Source of the DNA: CAVPNY01 sp963706905
GTDB lineage: Bacteria; Chloroflexota; Anaerolineae; Anaerolineales; UBA4823
Assembly: GCA_963706905.1 (NCBI GenBank)
Contig: CAVPNY010000009.1
Span: 523,409-587,408, forward strand
Length of the DNA: 64,000 nucleotides
Direction of reading: 5' to 3'
A program made the position numbers and the translations under genes. Positions within the stretch are counted from its first letter, which is position 1. Each line of letters starts with the position of its first letter. The notes under the pieces were generated by a model. It was given only the letters and a program-made list of their open reading frames with translations, was not told the DNA's origin and searched no databases. This document shows positions 8,461-17,010 of the stretch, piece after piece.

Positions 8461-10938
8461 ATGGAAATCGGTACTGTCCACCAAATTGATATCGACGAAC
8501 AAATGCGCACTGCTTACCTGGACTACGCCATGAGCGTGATCGTAGCCCGCGCCTTGCCAGACGCCCGAGACGGGCTCAAGCCAGTCCATCGCCGCATCCT
8601 GTACGCCATGCACGATATGGGAATGCGGTCAAGCTCCCCCTATCGCAAGTCGGCCCGGCTTGTGGGAGAGGTGCTGGGTAAGTATCACCCGCATGGCGAC
8701 TCGGCTGTGTATGAGGCCATGGCGCGCATGGCGCAAGATTTCTCGATGCGCTATACCCTGGTCGATGGGCAGGGCAACTTTGGCTCGATCGATGGCGACG
8801 CTCCAGCAGCCATGCGCTACACGGAGGCGCGCCTGGATCGCATGGCAGAAGAACTACTGGTTGACATCGATCAGGACACCGTCGATTTCATTGATAACTT
8901 CGATGGATCACTCCAAGAGCCGGGGGTGTTACCGGCTCGCGTACCCAACCTGCTACTCAATGGCTCCGCCGGGATTGCAGTTGGCATGGCAACAAATGTG
9001 CCTCCTCATAATCTAAATGAAGTTATTTCTGCCCTGGGATATATGATCGATGAGTATGATAAGGTGGAAGAGATCTCGATTGAAGAGTTAATCAGGTTTA
9101 TTCCCGGGCCTGACTTTCCTACCGGCGGGGTTATCGTCGGAGATGAGGGTATCCGTCAGGCATACAGCACTGGTCGTGGGCGGATCGTGTTGCGCGGCCT
9201 GGCTCACATTGAAGAATTAGGCGCCAGCCGTCACCGCATCGTGATCACAGAGATTCCCTTTCAGTTGAATAAAACCACGCTGCTCGAACGCATCGCCGAT
9301 CTGGCGCGCAGCGGGAAGCTGGGCGATATCACCGATCTGCGCGACGAATCCGACCGCCGGGGAATGAGCATCATTATTGAGCTCAGGCGAGGCGCCCAGC
9401 CACGCAAAGTGCTGAACCAGCTCTACAAATACACCCCCCTGCAATCAACTTTCGGCGCTCAAATGCTGGCCCTGGTGGAGGGTGAGCCGCGCCTGATCTC
9501 TCTCAAGCGCGCCCTGCACATTTTCCTTGAGCATCGCCGCGAGGTGATCACACGCCGCTCTCGCTTCCAATTGGACAAAGCACACGCCCGTGCCCATATC
9601 CTGGAAGGTTTATTAATCGCTCTGGCTCGCCTGGACGAAGTAATTCAGGTCATCCGCCAGTCTGCTGATGCCGAGATAGCCCGAGATCGTCTGATGCAGG
9701 AGTTCTCCTTGAGTGAAAAACAAGCCCAGGCGATCCTGGATCTTCAATTGCGCCGACTGGCCGCCCTGGAGCAGCAGAAGATCGAAGATGAGCAACACCA
9801 AACCCTTGAGCGGATTGCCTATCTGGAAGATCTGCTGGCTGACCCTAAGAAAGTCCTGGGTGTAATTAAGGAGGATTTGGCAGAGATCGCCGAAACCTAC
9901 GGCGACGAGCGGCGCACACGGATCGCCGCTGAAGCCAGGGAAGATTTTAAGGAAGAAGACCTGGTTGTCGATGAAGCTATCCTGGTCAGTCTAACCCAAC
10001 GCGGATATGTCAAGCGAATTGCCGCCAAGGCATTCAAGGCTCAAGGACGCGGCGGGCGCGGCGTCACCGGGCATGCAACTAAGGAGGAGGATGAAGTGCT
10101 TTTCCTCTTCCCGGCTCGTACCCTGGATACGATCCTTTTCTTCTCCGACCGGGGCAAGGTCTACTCAGAGAAAGGCTACCAGATCCCAGATGCGGATCGC
10201 ACCGGGCGGGGAATCCCAATCGTGAATGTACTATCGCTAGATCCAAATGAGACGATCACCGCAGCAGTGGCTGTGCCGCGTTTCGCGGCTGCTGATTATT
10301 GCCTGATGGCGACACGCCAGGGCCGCGTTAAGCGGATGGTCCTGGCGGAATTCGCCTCAGTGCGCCCATCCGGTTTGATCGCTATCAACCTGGAAACCGG
10401 CGACGAGTTAGGTTGGGTGCGCATAACTCATGGGGAGGACGAGATCGTGCTGGTGACGGAAAAAGGCCAAGCGCTGCGCTTCTCTGAAGCGGAAGTTCGC
10501 CCTACAGGCAGGAATTCTGCAGGGGTCACCGGGATTCGCCTCGGCAAGAATGACCTGGTTGCCAGCATGGAAGTTGTTGAAGAAAATGGCGACCTACTGG
10601 TGATCACCACCAAGGGATATGGGAAACGCACCCCACTGGAGGAATATCCGCGGAAGAGCCGGGCGACCGGCGGCGTAGCAACCATAAACCGGGATGCGTT
10701 GGAAAAGATCGGGATTATTGCGGCTGCGCGTGTGGTTCAACACGCCGACGACTTAACCATTATTTCCAGCAGTGGTCTGGTGTTGCGGACCAGGGTGAGC
10801 GATGTGAGCCAGGCGGGCCGGCCAGCGCGTGGGATTCGGTTGATCGAACTGCAAAACGGGGATAGCGTCGCTTCGCTGGCGCGCATTGCTGCGGCAGATC
10901 TGCGCACGGTGGGTGCCTCGAATATCGATAACGGCTGA
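8461..10938 (+). CDS. gyrA: DNA gyrase subunit A
   Basis: 825 residues, complete. The N-terminus MEIGTVHQIDIDEQMRTAYL and the breakage-reunion domain with catalytic Tyr in A-M-R-Y-T-E-A-R-L are present, as is the quinolone-determining segment KYHPHGDSAVYEAM. The C-terminal beta-pinwheel repeats contain the GyrA box-like QGRGGRGV, which distinguishes gyrase from topoisomerase IV. I chose the ATG at 8461, preceded by AAAGGA, over an in-frame ATG at 8413 that lies inside the terminator hairpin. GyrA cuts and reseals DNA to introduce negative supercoils with GyrB, which is not in this window. Confidence 0.97.
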   Translation: MEIGTVHQIDIDEQMRTAYLDYAMSVIVARALPDARDGLKPVHRRILYAMHDMGMRSSSPYRKSARLVGEVLGKYHPHGDSAVYEAMARMAQDFSMRYTLVDGQGNFGSIDGDAPAAMRYTEARLDRMAEELLVDIDQDTVDFIDNFDGSLQEPGVLPARVPNLLLNGSAGIAVGMATNVPPHNLNEVISALGYMIDEYDKVEEISIEELIRFIPGPDFPTGGVIVGDEGIRQAYSTGRGRIVLRGLAHIEELGASRHRIVITEIPFQLNKTTLLERIADLARSGKLGDITDLRDESDRRGMSIIIELRRGAQPRKVLNQLYKYTPLQSTFGAQMLALVEGEPRLISLKRALHIFLEHRREVITRRSRFQLDKAHARAHILEGLLIALARLDEVIQVIRQSADAEIARDRLMQEFSLSEKQAQAILDLQLRRLAALEQQKIEDEQHQTLERIAYLEDLLADPKKVLGVIKEDLAEIAETYGDERRTRIAAEAREDFKEEDLVVDEAILVSLTQRGYVKRIAAKAFKAQGRGGRGVTGHATKEEDEVLFLFPARTLDTILFFSDRGKVYSEKGYQIPDADRTGRGIPIVNVLSLDPNETITAAVAVPRFAAADYCLMATRQGRVKRMVLAEFASVRPSGLIAINLETGDELGWVRITHGEDEIVLVTEKGQALRFSEAEVRPTGRNSAGVTGIRLGKNDLVASMEVVEENGDLLVITTKGYGKRTPLEEYPRKSRATGGVATINRDALEKIGIIAAARVVQHADDLTIISSSGLVLRTRVSDVSQAGRPARGIRLIELQNGDSVASLARIAAADLRTVGASNIDNG

Positions 10939-10973
10939 CAGCCTGCCCTATCTAACCTTCAGGTAGTGCAAGA

Positions 10974-11192
10974 CTAAACGAATGGTAGCCATATTTTTTC
11001 GGTGATCAGCAGGGTCAGCGTTCCCAAGACGCACACAGCGAACAACAGCATCAGAGCAATTACCAGGCGTTGCCCAGCGGTCATCCCCAGGAAGCGCTTC
11101 TTGGGGCGATAAGGCTTAATCTCTTCGAAGGTTTCATCAGGCTCTTCGTAAAGCTCGGAGGTGCTGGCCTGTTCGCGGAACTCATCAAGCAT
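10974..11192 (-). CDS. Small single-pass membrane protein, function unknown
   Basis: 72 residues: an acidic N-terminal half (EEPDETFEEIKPYRPKKRF) and one strong C-terminal membrane helix (about 45-66, VIALMLLFAVCVLGTLTLL). It has its own AGGAG site before the ATG at 11192. It stands alone between gyrA and birA, convergent with gyrA. I do not recognise a named family. Charge pattern and size suggest a cytoplasmic tail on a tail-anchored protein. Confidence 0.65.
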   Translation of the reverse strand: MLDEFREQASTSELYEEPDETFEEIKPYRPKKRFLGMTAGQRLVIALMLLFAVCVLGTLTLLITEKIWLPFV

Positions 11193-11298
11193 CGGGTTTC
11201 TCCTGAAAATAAAATCAGTTTAGAGTGAGGTAAACTACAGCTACGCAGCAGACCAAATCATACAATATGCTTCCTGGTCTTTAGTTTAGCCGAATTCG

Positions 11299-12120
11299 CT
11301 AGCCTGTCAACCGTCGCAAATGGACCTCGCCTGACTGAAAAGCAATCTCCTGACCATCCAAGGTACGCAGACGCAAAGCGCCTTGCGAATCCAAACCGAG
11401 GAGCTGCCCCTCGATGACCGGGCTACCATCACGAATGAGACACACATACTCGTCACGATAAGCCAGGTGGTTCTCCCAGAAGGAAAGAAATTCCGGCGAA
11501 GCCAACCGAGGCAACCAGTCTAATAACTGCTCGATAACAGCAACCAACAATTGCCAACGATCTACCGCCTGGCCCAAGACTGCTTCTATATACGCCGCGG
11601 GGAAAAGAAGATGCTGCTCTGGCGGTAAGGAATTGGGTGCAACATTGATACCAACGCCCAGAATCACCGCTTGCAAACGCTCACCATGCCAGTGAGCTTC
11701 GGCTAACGACCCGCACACTTTTCGCCCGGCGAGTAAAACATCGTTAGGCCACTTGATGTCGGAATCCAGGCCGAGCTCAGCCTGCAAAGCCGAACATACT
11801 GCTATCGTTCCCAAGGCGGTCAGGCGGGCGATGGTGATTGGGATTTCAATCTTATCGAAACTATCTTTCTGATCGAGGTAAAGAGACTCCGGACGCAGCA
11901 CAAGGCTGAATGCCAGCGCTGCGCCAGCAGGGGTGAACCAGCGGCGTCCCAACCGGCCCCGACCTTTGGTTTGTTCATCGGCGACTACCAATGAGAGGTT
12001 TAATGCGCCGTCTTCGACCCAACGGGCAGCCGCGTCATTGGTGGAGTCGACCGAATCGAAGTAACGCACCGGGCCTAAGGGGATATCCCGTAAAATCTCC
12101 CTCAGAGAGTCTTCTTTCAC
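11299..12120 (-). CDS. birA: Biotin--[acetyl-CoA-carboxylase] ligase
   Basis: 273 residues. The catalytic-core motifs of biotin protein ligase are clear: S-T-N-D at about residue 26, K-G-R-G-R-L-G-R-R-W (biotinyl-AMP loop) near 52, and K-W-P-N-D-V-L-L near 125, followed by a C-terminal SH3-like domain (about 225-273). There is no N-terminal helix-turn-helix, so this is a class I ligase that cannot repress a bio operon. It activates biotin with ATP and attaches it to the carboxyl carrier protein. The gene is transcribed away from rpsB. Confidence 0.93.
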   Translation of the reverse strand: MKEDSLREILRDIPLGPVRYFDSVDSTNDAAARWVEDGALNLSLVVADEQTKGRGRLGRRWFTPAGAALAFSLVLRPESLYLDQKDSFDKIEIPITIARLTALGTIAVCSALQAELGLDSDIKWPNDVLLAGRKVCGSLAEAHWHGERLQAVILGVGINVAPNSLPPEQHLLFPAAYIEAVLGQAVDRWQLLVAVIEQLLDWLPRLASPEFLSFWENHLAYRDEYVCLIRDGSPVIEGQLLGLDSQGALRLRTLDGQEIAFQSGEVHLRRLTG

Positions 12121-12143
12121 GCTTCGATTTTACACCGGAAACA

Positions 12144-12182
12144 GTCAAGACAAGCTGTCAAGACAAGCTGTCAAGACAAGCT
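12144..12182. repeat. Three perfect 13-bp tandem repeats
   Basis: GTCAAGACAAGCT occurs three times head to tail with no mismatch, between the divergent birA and rpsB genes and immediately upstream of the rpsB promoter. It could be a replication-slippage repeat or a set of protein-binding sites. Confidence 0.9.
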
Positions 12183-12210
12183 TTGCGAATCGTTCTCCTT
12201 ATGATATAAT
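12182..12210 (+). promoter_or_regulatory. rpsB operon promoter
   Basis: An extended -10, TGATATAAT (TATAAT at 12205-12210), is the strongest part. The -35 position 17 bp upstream (12182-12187, TTTGCG) is weak, as is usual for extended -10 promoters. The expected start is near 12217, giving a leader of about 150 nt before the rpsB ATG. Confidence 0.65.
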
Positions 12211-12214
12211 CCCG

Positions 12215-12319
12215 TCGCTCCCGCCACGAGGCGGGAGCGATTATGCCCCATGCGGGCTTAACCCATCTCACACGCCCCCCGACTTGCGCGGATGTGCTGT
12301 CCAGTTTTTCGACGGACAG
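12215..12319 (+). promoter_or_regulatory. Structured leader of the rpsB transcript
   Basis: Three hairpins can be drawn. TCGCTCCCGCC pairs with GGCGGGAGCGA (12215-12240, 11 bp, loop ACGA). GCCC pairs with GGGC around 12245-12257. CTGTCC pairs with GGACAG (12297-12319). None is followed by a T-run, so this is not a terminator. A leader of this kind before rpsB often mediates ribosomal-protein feedback, but I cannot assign a known S2 leader class. Confidence 0.45.
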
Positions 12320-12366
12320 TGCCGACCAGGGAAGAAGGAGGCGGAGGAAAAACACAGGAGTTTAAT

Positions 12367-13377
12367 ATGACCGTCGTATCCATGAAAGCGCTCCTTGAGA
12401 GCGGCGTGCACTTTGGGCACCGCACTCATAAATGGCACCCCGCCATGAAGCCGTATATTTTTACCGAGCGCAACGGCATTCACATTATCGATTTACAAAA
12501 AACTGCAAAAGCGCTAGAACAGGCCTACAACCTGATTCGCGATACCGTTGGCGAGGGCGGCACGCTGCTCTTTGTCGGAACCAAGCGCCAAGCCCAGGAT
12601 ACTATTCGTGACGAGGCCATTCGCTGCGGCATGCCGTACGTGACCAATCGCTGGTTAGGCGGTATGCTAACCAACTGGCGCACCGTTCGCCAGCGGGTGA
12701 TTGAGCTCGACCGGCTGGAGCGGATGCGTGAGCGAGGCGATTTCGCCCGCCTGACCAAAAAAGAAGGGTTGATCCTGGAGCGCAAAATGGATCGCCTGGA
12801 GGTTCTTTTCGGCGGCATCCGCAAGATGCCCAACCTGCCTGATCTGATGTTTGTGATCGATGTGCACCGCGAAGCGACCGCCGTCCACGAAGCCAATTTG
12901 CTTAACATTCCTGTCGTCGCCCTGGTTGACACCAACTGCGATCCGACCCCGGTAGACCATGTGATCCCTTCCAACGACGACGCCATTCGCGCCATCAAAT
13001 TGCTCGTAGGAAAGGTTGCCGACGCGGTGCTAGAAGGCAAGGCTCAGCGCAAGGAAGAAGAAATCGAAGCCCTACCCACCGAGGGTGTGATGGCGATTGC
13101 CGAAGAGCCTGAACTGTCCGATGAGGAATTATTGGGCGAGGCAACCCTTGCCAAGCTACCGGCACACGGCAAACCTCTCTTGGAAGAATTAGGCGTGGAA
13201 GTCCTCGATGAGGAAGAGGCTGAACCTGAAGAAGTCGAGGGTGAATTAGAAGTTCTTGAAGAAGTCGAGCTCGAAGAGATCGAATTAGAAGAGCAAGAGG
13301 AAGTTGAATTGGAAGAGCTCGAGGCTGAGATCGAGGAAGAACTTGAAGATGAAACGAAAGAAGAGGAAGAGGAATAA
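12367..13377 (+). CDS. rpsB: 30S ribosomal protein S2 with long acidic tail
   Basis: 336 residues. The S2 core is complete: M-K-A-L-L-E-S-G-V-H-F-G-H, the D-L-Q-K-T segment, N-R-W-L-G-G-M-L-T-N-W and D-P-T-P-V-D-H-V-I-P-S-N-D-D. After about residue 230 comes a C-terminal extension whose last 70 or so residues are nearly all Glu/Leu/Val with repeated E-V-E-L-E units. The ATG at 12367 is preceded by AGGAG (12356-12360); an in-frame upstream start lies inside the leader hairpins. S2 bridges the head and body of the small subunit. It heads a cluster with tsf, as in most bacteria. Confidence 0.96.
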   Translation: MTVVSMKALLESGVHFGHRTHKWHPAMKPYIFTERNGIHIIDLQKTAKALEQAYNLIRDTVGEGGTLLFVGTKRQAQDTIRDEAIRCGMPYVTNRWLGGMLTNWRTVRQRVIELDRLERMRERGDFARLTKKEGLILERKMDRLEVLFGGIRKMPNLPDLMFVIDVHREATAVHEANLLNIPVVALVDTNCDPTPVDHVIPSNDDAIRAIKLLVGKVADAVLEGKAQRKEEEIEALPTEGVMAIAEEPELSDEELLGEATLAKLPAHGKPLLEELGVEVLDEEEAEPEEVEGELEVLEEVELEEIELEEQEEVELEELEAEIEEELEDETKEEEEE

Positions 13378-13379
13378 AC

Positions 13380-13985
13380 ATGGCAATCACAGCAGAACAG
13401 GTTAAGGAACTACGCGCCGCTACAGGTGTAGGTATCCTCGATTGCCGGAAAGCCCTGGAACAGGCAGATGGCGATTTTGACAAAGCGTTCGACTACTTAA
13501 GAGAAAAAGGCCTGGCAACGGCTGCCAAGCGAGCTGGCCGCGAGGCCTCAGAAGGCTTTCTTGAGTTGTATTCGCACGGCAACGGCCGGGTTGGCGTGAT
13601 GGTCGAGACAAACTGTGAGACCGACTTCGTTGCCCGATCGGAGGCGTTTCGCACCTTCGCCCATGAAATCGCCTTGCAAATTGCTGCTGGAGCACCACAC
13701 TATATCAGCGCCGATCAGATCCCGAGCGCTGAGCTGGAACATGAGCGCGAGATCGCCCGCCGGCGCGCTCTAGAGGAAGGCAAACCAGAAAACGCAATCG
13801 AACGGATCGTTGAAGGGCGCCTGGAAAAATACAAAGAAGAAGTGTGTCTGCTCAAGCAGCCCTATATCCGCGATGAAAACATCACAGTGGAACAACTGCT
13901 CATGCAGAATATCGCCGCCATTGGCGAGAACGTCATTATCCGGCGCTTTGTGCGCTGGGAAGTGGGCGAAAGCACGACCGCATAA
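13380..13985 (+). CDS. tsf: Elongation factor Ts (short form)
   Basis: 201 residues, the short type with one core subdomain, as in Thermus and Chloroflexota, against about 280 in E. coli. Landmarks are V-K-E-L-R-A-A-T-G-V-G-I-L-D-C-R-K-A-L at the N-terminus and V-E-T-N-C-E-T-D-F-V-A-R near residue 76, the EF-Tu-contacting region. It catalyses GDP release from EF-Tu. It starts 2 bp after rpsB with its ribosome site inside the acidic rpsB tail, so the two are co-transcribed. A strong terminator follows it. Confidence 0.96.
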   Translation: MAITAEQVKELRAATGVGILDCRKALEQADGDFDKAFDYLREKGLATAAKRAGREASEGFLELYSHGNGRVGVMVETNCETDFVARSEAFRTFAHEIALQIAAGAPHYISADQIPSAELEHEREIARRRALEEGKPENAIERIVEGRLEKYKEEVCLLKQPYIRDENITVEQLLMQNIAAIGENVIIRRFVRWEVGESTTA

Positions 13986-13993
13986 AAATAGAC

Positions 13994-14020
13994 AAGGCCA
14001 ACCATCGGGTTGGCCTTTTT
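13994..14020 (+). terminator. Intrinsic terminator after tsf
   Basis: AAGGCCAACC and GGTTGGCCTT form a 10-bp perfect stem with loop ATCG, ending in a five-T run (14016-14020). It separates rpsB-tsf from pyrH, with the pyrH ribosome site immediately after, so pyrH transcription would depend on read-through or a promoter further inside. Confidence 0.9.
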
Positions 14021-14037
14021 ATTCGGAGGGAACGCTC

Positions 14038-14757
14038 ATGGAAAAAACCTTGAAATACCAGCGCATCTTGCTCAAGTTGAGTGGCGAGGCTCTCTCAAGT
14101 CCACAGGGCTTTGGCATCGATCCCACGCGGGCGGAGGACATTGCTGATCGCATCGCTGAGGTGCGTGAGTTAGGGATTGACGTAGCTATTGTGATCGGCG
14201 CCGGGAATTTATGGCGCGGACGCAGCGGGCTGGAGAGAGGCATGGACCGAGCAACCGCAGATTATATGGGCATGCTGGCTACCGTGATGAATGCCCTGGC
14301 ATTAATGGACGCCATGGAGCGTCGCAATCTGGTAGTCCGGGTGCAGTCTGCTGTAGAGATGCACGCTGTGGCAGAGCCATATATCCGCCGCAGGGCTATC
14401 CGCCATCTGGAGAAAGGCCGGGTAGTGATCTTCGGGGGAGGCACGGGAAATCCGTATTTCACCACCGACACTGCGGCTGCCCTGCGGGCCATGGAGATCG
14501 GCGCAGATGTGTTGATTAAGGCCACCAAGGTAGACGGAGTCTATGATAGCGATCCGACCAAGAATCCCGCCGCGCAACGCTTCGAACGCCTTACCTATAT
14601 TGATACGATCAATCGGCGATTGGATGTAATGGACAGTACGGCTATATCCTTGTGCATGGATAATAACCTACCCATTCTGGTCCTCAACCTATGGAACCGC
14701 GCGGCTTTACGCGGTGCGCTGTATGGCGAGCAAATCGGCACACTCGTGACAGCCTGA
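14038..14757 (+). CDS. pyrH: Uridylate kinase
   Basis: 239 residues, the normal bacterial length. Motifs are R-I-L-L-K-L-S-G-E-A-L near the start, V-I-G-A-G-N-L-W-R-G with M-G-M-L-A-T-V-M-N in the middle, G-G-T-G-N-P-Y-F-T-T-D-T-A, and a K-A-T-K-V-D-G-V-Y-D segment. These identify the hexameric UMP kinase of the amino-acid-kinase family, which phosphorylates UMP to UDP in pyrimidine synthesis. The ATG at 14038 has GGAGG 8 bp before it. A longer frame from 13810 overlaps tsf and the terminator and was not used. Confidence 0.96.
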   Translation: MEKTLKYQRILLKLSGEALSSPQGFGIDPTRAEDIADRIAEVRELGIDVAIVIGAGNLWRGRSGLERGMDRATADYMGMLATVMNALALMDAMERRNLVVRVQSAVEMHAVAEPYIRRRAIRHLEKGRVVIFGGGTGNPYFTTDTAAALRAMEIGADVLIKATKVDGVYDSDPTKNPAAQRFERLTYIDTINRRLDVMDSTAISLCMDNNLPILVLNLWNRAALRGALYGEQIGTLVTA

Positions 14758-14869
14758 AAATCGACGAGCACTCCTCGAAATTGCCCCTTTTCTCGCGCAC
14801 GATTTTGGGTTATCCTATATAGGTTATTTAACGGGACAGAAGCATCCCAATCTCGGATGGAGGCTGGTT

Positions 14870-15427
14870 ATGCTTAAAGACATTTACAACGAGGCCGAGA
14901 CACGAATGAAAGGCGCCATCCAGGCTTTGGAGGAAGACCTGGCGGGCATTCGCACGGGAAGAGCTACCCCGGCGTTGGTTGAACGATTGCAGGTTGAATA
15001 CTACGGTTCTCCAACCCCTCTAATCCAGCTGGCTAGCATTGGCGTCCCAGAACCACGCTCATTATTGATCAAACCCTTCGACGGTTCTACCCTGAAAGCC
15101 ATTGAGCGCGCAATCCAGGCGTCTGAGTTGGGATTGACCCCTAATAACGATGGCAAGTCAATCCGTCTGAATTTACCACCCCTGACAGAAGAACGCCGTA
15201 GAGATTTAGTCAAGATCGTCCATGCACGGGTTGAAGAAAGCCGCGTTGCAGTGCGGAACGTGAGGCGGGATATGATCCGGGACTTACACGACTTTGAGAA
15301 AGAGAAAATGATCTCCGAAGACGAGCGGAAGCGCGGCGAGGAAGAACTACAGAAGATTACAGACCACACCATTGAACAAATCAACGCCGTCGGCGAACAC
15401 AAGGAGAAAGAAATCCTGGAAGTTTGA
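14870..15427 (+). CDS. frr: Ribosome recycling factor
   Basis: 185 residues, exactly the family length. Signature segments include L-A-G-I-R-T-G-R-A-T-P-A-L-V-E-R-L, Y-Y-G-S-P-T-P-L, P-F-D-G-S-T-L-K-A-I-E-R-A-I, and the C-terminal hinge R-R-D-M-I-R-D-L-H-D followed by a charged helix. RRF splits post-termination ribosomes together with EF-G. It follows pyrH by 112 bp and precedes uppS by 10 bp, the conserved pyrH-frr-uppS-cdsA order. The ATG at 14870 is preceded by GGAGG. Confidence 0.97.
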   Translation: MLKDIYNEAETRMKGAIQALEEDLAGIRTGRATPALVERLQVEYYGSPTPLIQLASIGVPEPRSLLIKPFDGSTLKAIERAIQASELGLTPNNDGKSIRLNLPPLTEERRRDLVKIVHARVEESRVAVRNVRRDMIRDLHDFEKEKMISEDERKRGEEELQKITDHTIEQINAVGEHKEKEILEV

Positions 15428-15437
15428 CCGTGAGGCT

Positions 15438-16166
15438 ATGAACCGTAAAAAATCGTCTAATCAGCCAGAGCAAATTCCTACACATATCGCCATCATCATG
15501 GATGGTAACGGCCGTTGGGCGCTCTCGCGTGGGCTGCCACGCCTGGCCGGGCATCGTGCCGGCACCGAGAATCTGCGCAGGGTAATTGAGGCTTGCATTG
15601 AGTTCGGCGTTCGTTACCTGACAATCTATGCCTTCTCAACGGAGAACTGGGGGAGACCGTTTGAGGAAGTCCAGGGCTTGATGCGCATTTTGGAGGATGT
15701 GATCGAACGCGAGCTACAAGAGCTCGATGACCAGGGAGTGCAGATCCGTCACATCGGCAGGTTGGAGGACTTGCGGCCATCCCTGCGAGCAAAGGTGCTG
15801 CAGGCAGTTGATCGTACGAAAGACAATGACAGTCTGGTGCTATGCGTCGCCTTGAATTATGGAGGGCGGGACGAGATCGTCTGCGCAATCAAGCGACTGA
15901 TCGAGAGCGGCGTCCAGGCAGGAGAAGTCTCCGACAGCCTGGTCAGCCAATACCTTTTCACTGCCGGGGTGCCCGATCCAGATCTGATCATCCGCACCTC
16001 TGGTGAACTGCGCGGCAGCAATTTCTTGATCTGGCAAGGGGCGTACTCAGAATGGTATTTCACCCCCACCTTCTGGCCAGATTTTGACAAGAATGAGCTG
16101 GCGAGCGCCATCGACGAATACAAACACCGCCAGCGCCGCTTCGGTCGCGTGGCTCAGACAGCCTGA
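15438..16166 (+). CDS. uppS: Isoprenyl (undecaprenyl) diphosphate synthase
   Basis: 242 residues. The cis-prenyltransferase hallmark I-A-I-I-M-D-G-N-G-R-W-A lies near residue 17, with T-I-Y-A-F-S-T-E-N-W around 67 and the C-terminal R-T-S-G-E-L-R-G-S-N-F-L and W-F-T-P-like segments. It condenses isopentenyl diphosphate to the C55 carrier lipid of cell-wall synthesis. I chose ATG 15438, since an upstream frame from 15372 overlaps the end of frr. The adjacent cdsA supports a membrane-lipid role. Confidence 0.95.
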   Translation: MNRKKSSNQPEQIPTHIAIIMDGNGRWALSRGLPRLAGHRAGTENLRRVIEACIEFGVRYLTIYAFSTENWGRPFEEVQGLMRILEDVIERELQELDDQGVQIRHIGRLEDLRPSLRAKVLQAVDRTKDNDSLVLCVALNYGGRDEIVCAIKRLIESGVQAGEVSDSLVSQYLFTAGVPDPDLIIRTSGELRGSNFLIWQGAYSEWYFTPTFWPDFDKNELASAIDEYKHRQRRFGRVAQTA

Positions 16167-16180
16167 GTTCCCTGTTCCAT

Positions 16181-17002
16181 ATGTTAAAAACACGTGTCCT
16201 AGTTGCGATCATCCTGCTGCCAATCGGCCTGGTTGTTATCTACCTGGGCGGCTGGGTTTTCGCGGCCTTCATCGCCGTGGTGCTGGGTCTGGCTGCCTGG
16301 GAGTTCGCCCAACTTTTTCGGAAAAGCGGCTTCCACCCCGCCACCGCTATCATGGTTACTGGTGCACTGGCGTTGGCAGCCGGCCGGGCACTGGATGGAT
16401 TTGAGAGCGCGCCATGGATCATCACATTGCTGATCCTGGCCAGCATGATCTACCATCTGGTGGCTTACGAGCGCGGTCGAGATCAGGCCGGCACCGATTT
16501 CACCATCACCTTAAGCGGGACCTTGTACCTGGGCTGGCTGGGGGCTTATTTGATCTCGTTGCGTGCCCTGCCCGCCGGCGCCTGGCTGATCTGGCTGGTG
16601 CTGGCGGCCGTGTTTCTCGCCGATTCAGCGGCCTACTTTATCGGCCGGCGCTTTGGACAACATAAGCTCAGCCCACGCCTCAGCCCGAAGAAGACATGGG
16701 AGGGCTATGTGACCGGGGTGGTAGCCGGCACATTGGGCGCGGCGCTGGTAGCCTATCTCTGGAGCTTGTGGGCTGGTCCGAATTTTACCGTCACTCTCTG
16801 GCAAGGCGCCTTGCTCGGCCTGGTGATCAGCGTGATCACAACCCTGGGCGACCTGGGCGAGAGCATGCTCAAGCGCCAGAGTGGCGTGAAGGATTCGAGC
16901 AATTTGATCCCGGGGCACGGCGGGGTGTTCGACCGGATCGACTCCTGGCTGTGGGCAGCGCCGATCGGATTTTATTTCATCCTGTGGGTTGTTGGGGGAT
17001 AG
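16181..17002 (+). CDS. cdsA: Phosphatidate cytidylyltransferase
   Basis: 273 residues with about eight membrane helices. The CDP-diglyceride synthetase signature S-P-K-K-T-W-E-G appears near residue 168, followed by G-D-L-G-E-S-M-L-K-R and K-D-S-S-N-L-I-P-G-H-G-G-V-F-D-R-I-D-S. It makes CDP-diacylglycerol from phosphatidate and CTP in the membrane. It begins 14 bp after uppS and ends the cluster. It converges with the DinB-fold gene, only 8 bp away, with no clear terminator between. Confidence 0.95.
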   Translation: MLKTRVLVAIILLPIGLVVIYLGGWVFAAFIAVVLGLAAWEFAQLFRKSGFHPATAIMVTGALALAAGRALDGFESAPWIITLLILASMIYHLVAYERGRDQAGTDFTITLSGTLYLGWLGAYLISLRALPAGAWLIWLVLAAVFLADSAAYFIGRRFGQHKLSPRLSPKKTWEGYVTGVVAGTLGAALVAYLWSLWAGPNFTVTLWQGALLGLVISVITTLGDLGESMLKRQSGVKDSSNLIPGHGGVFDRIDSWLWAAPIGFYFILWVVGG

Positions 17003-17010
17003 ACAAGTCT

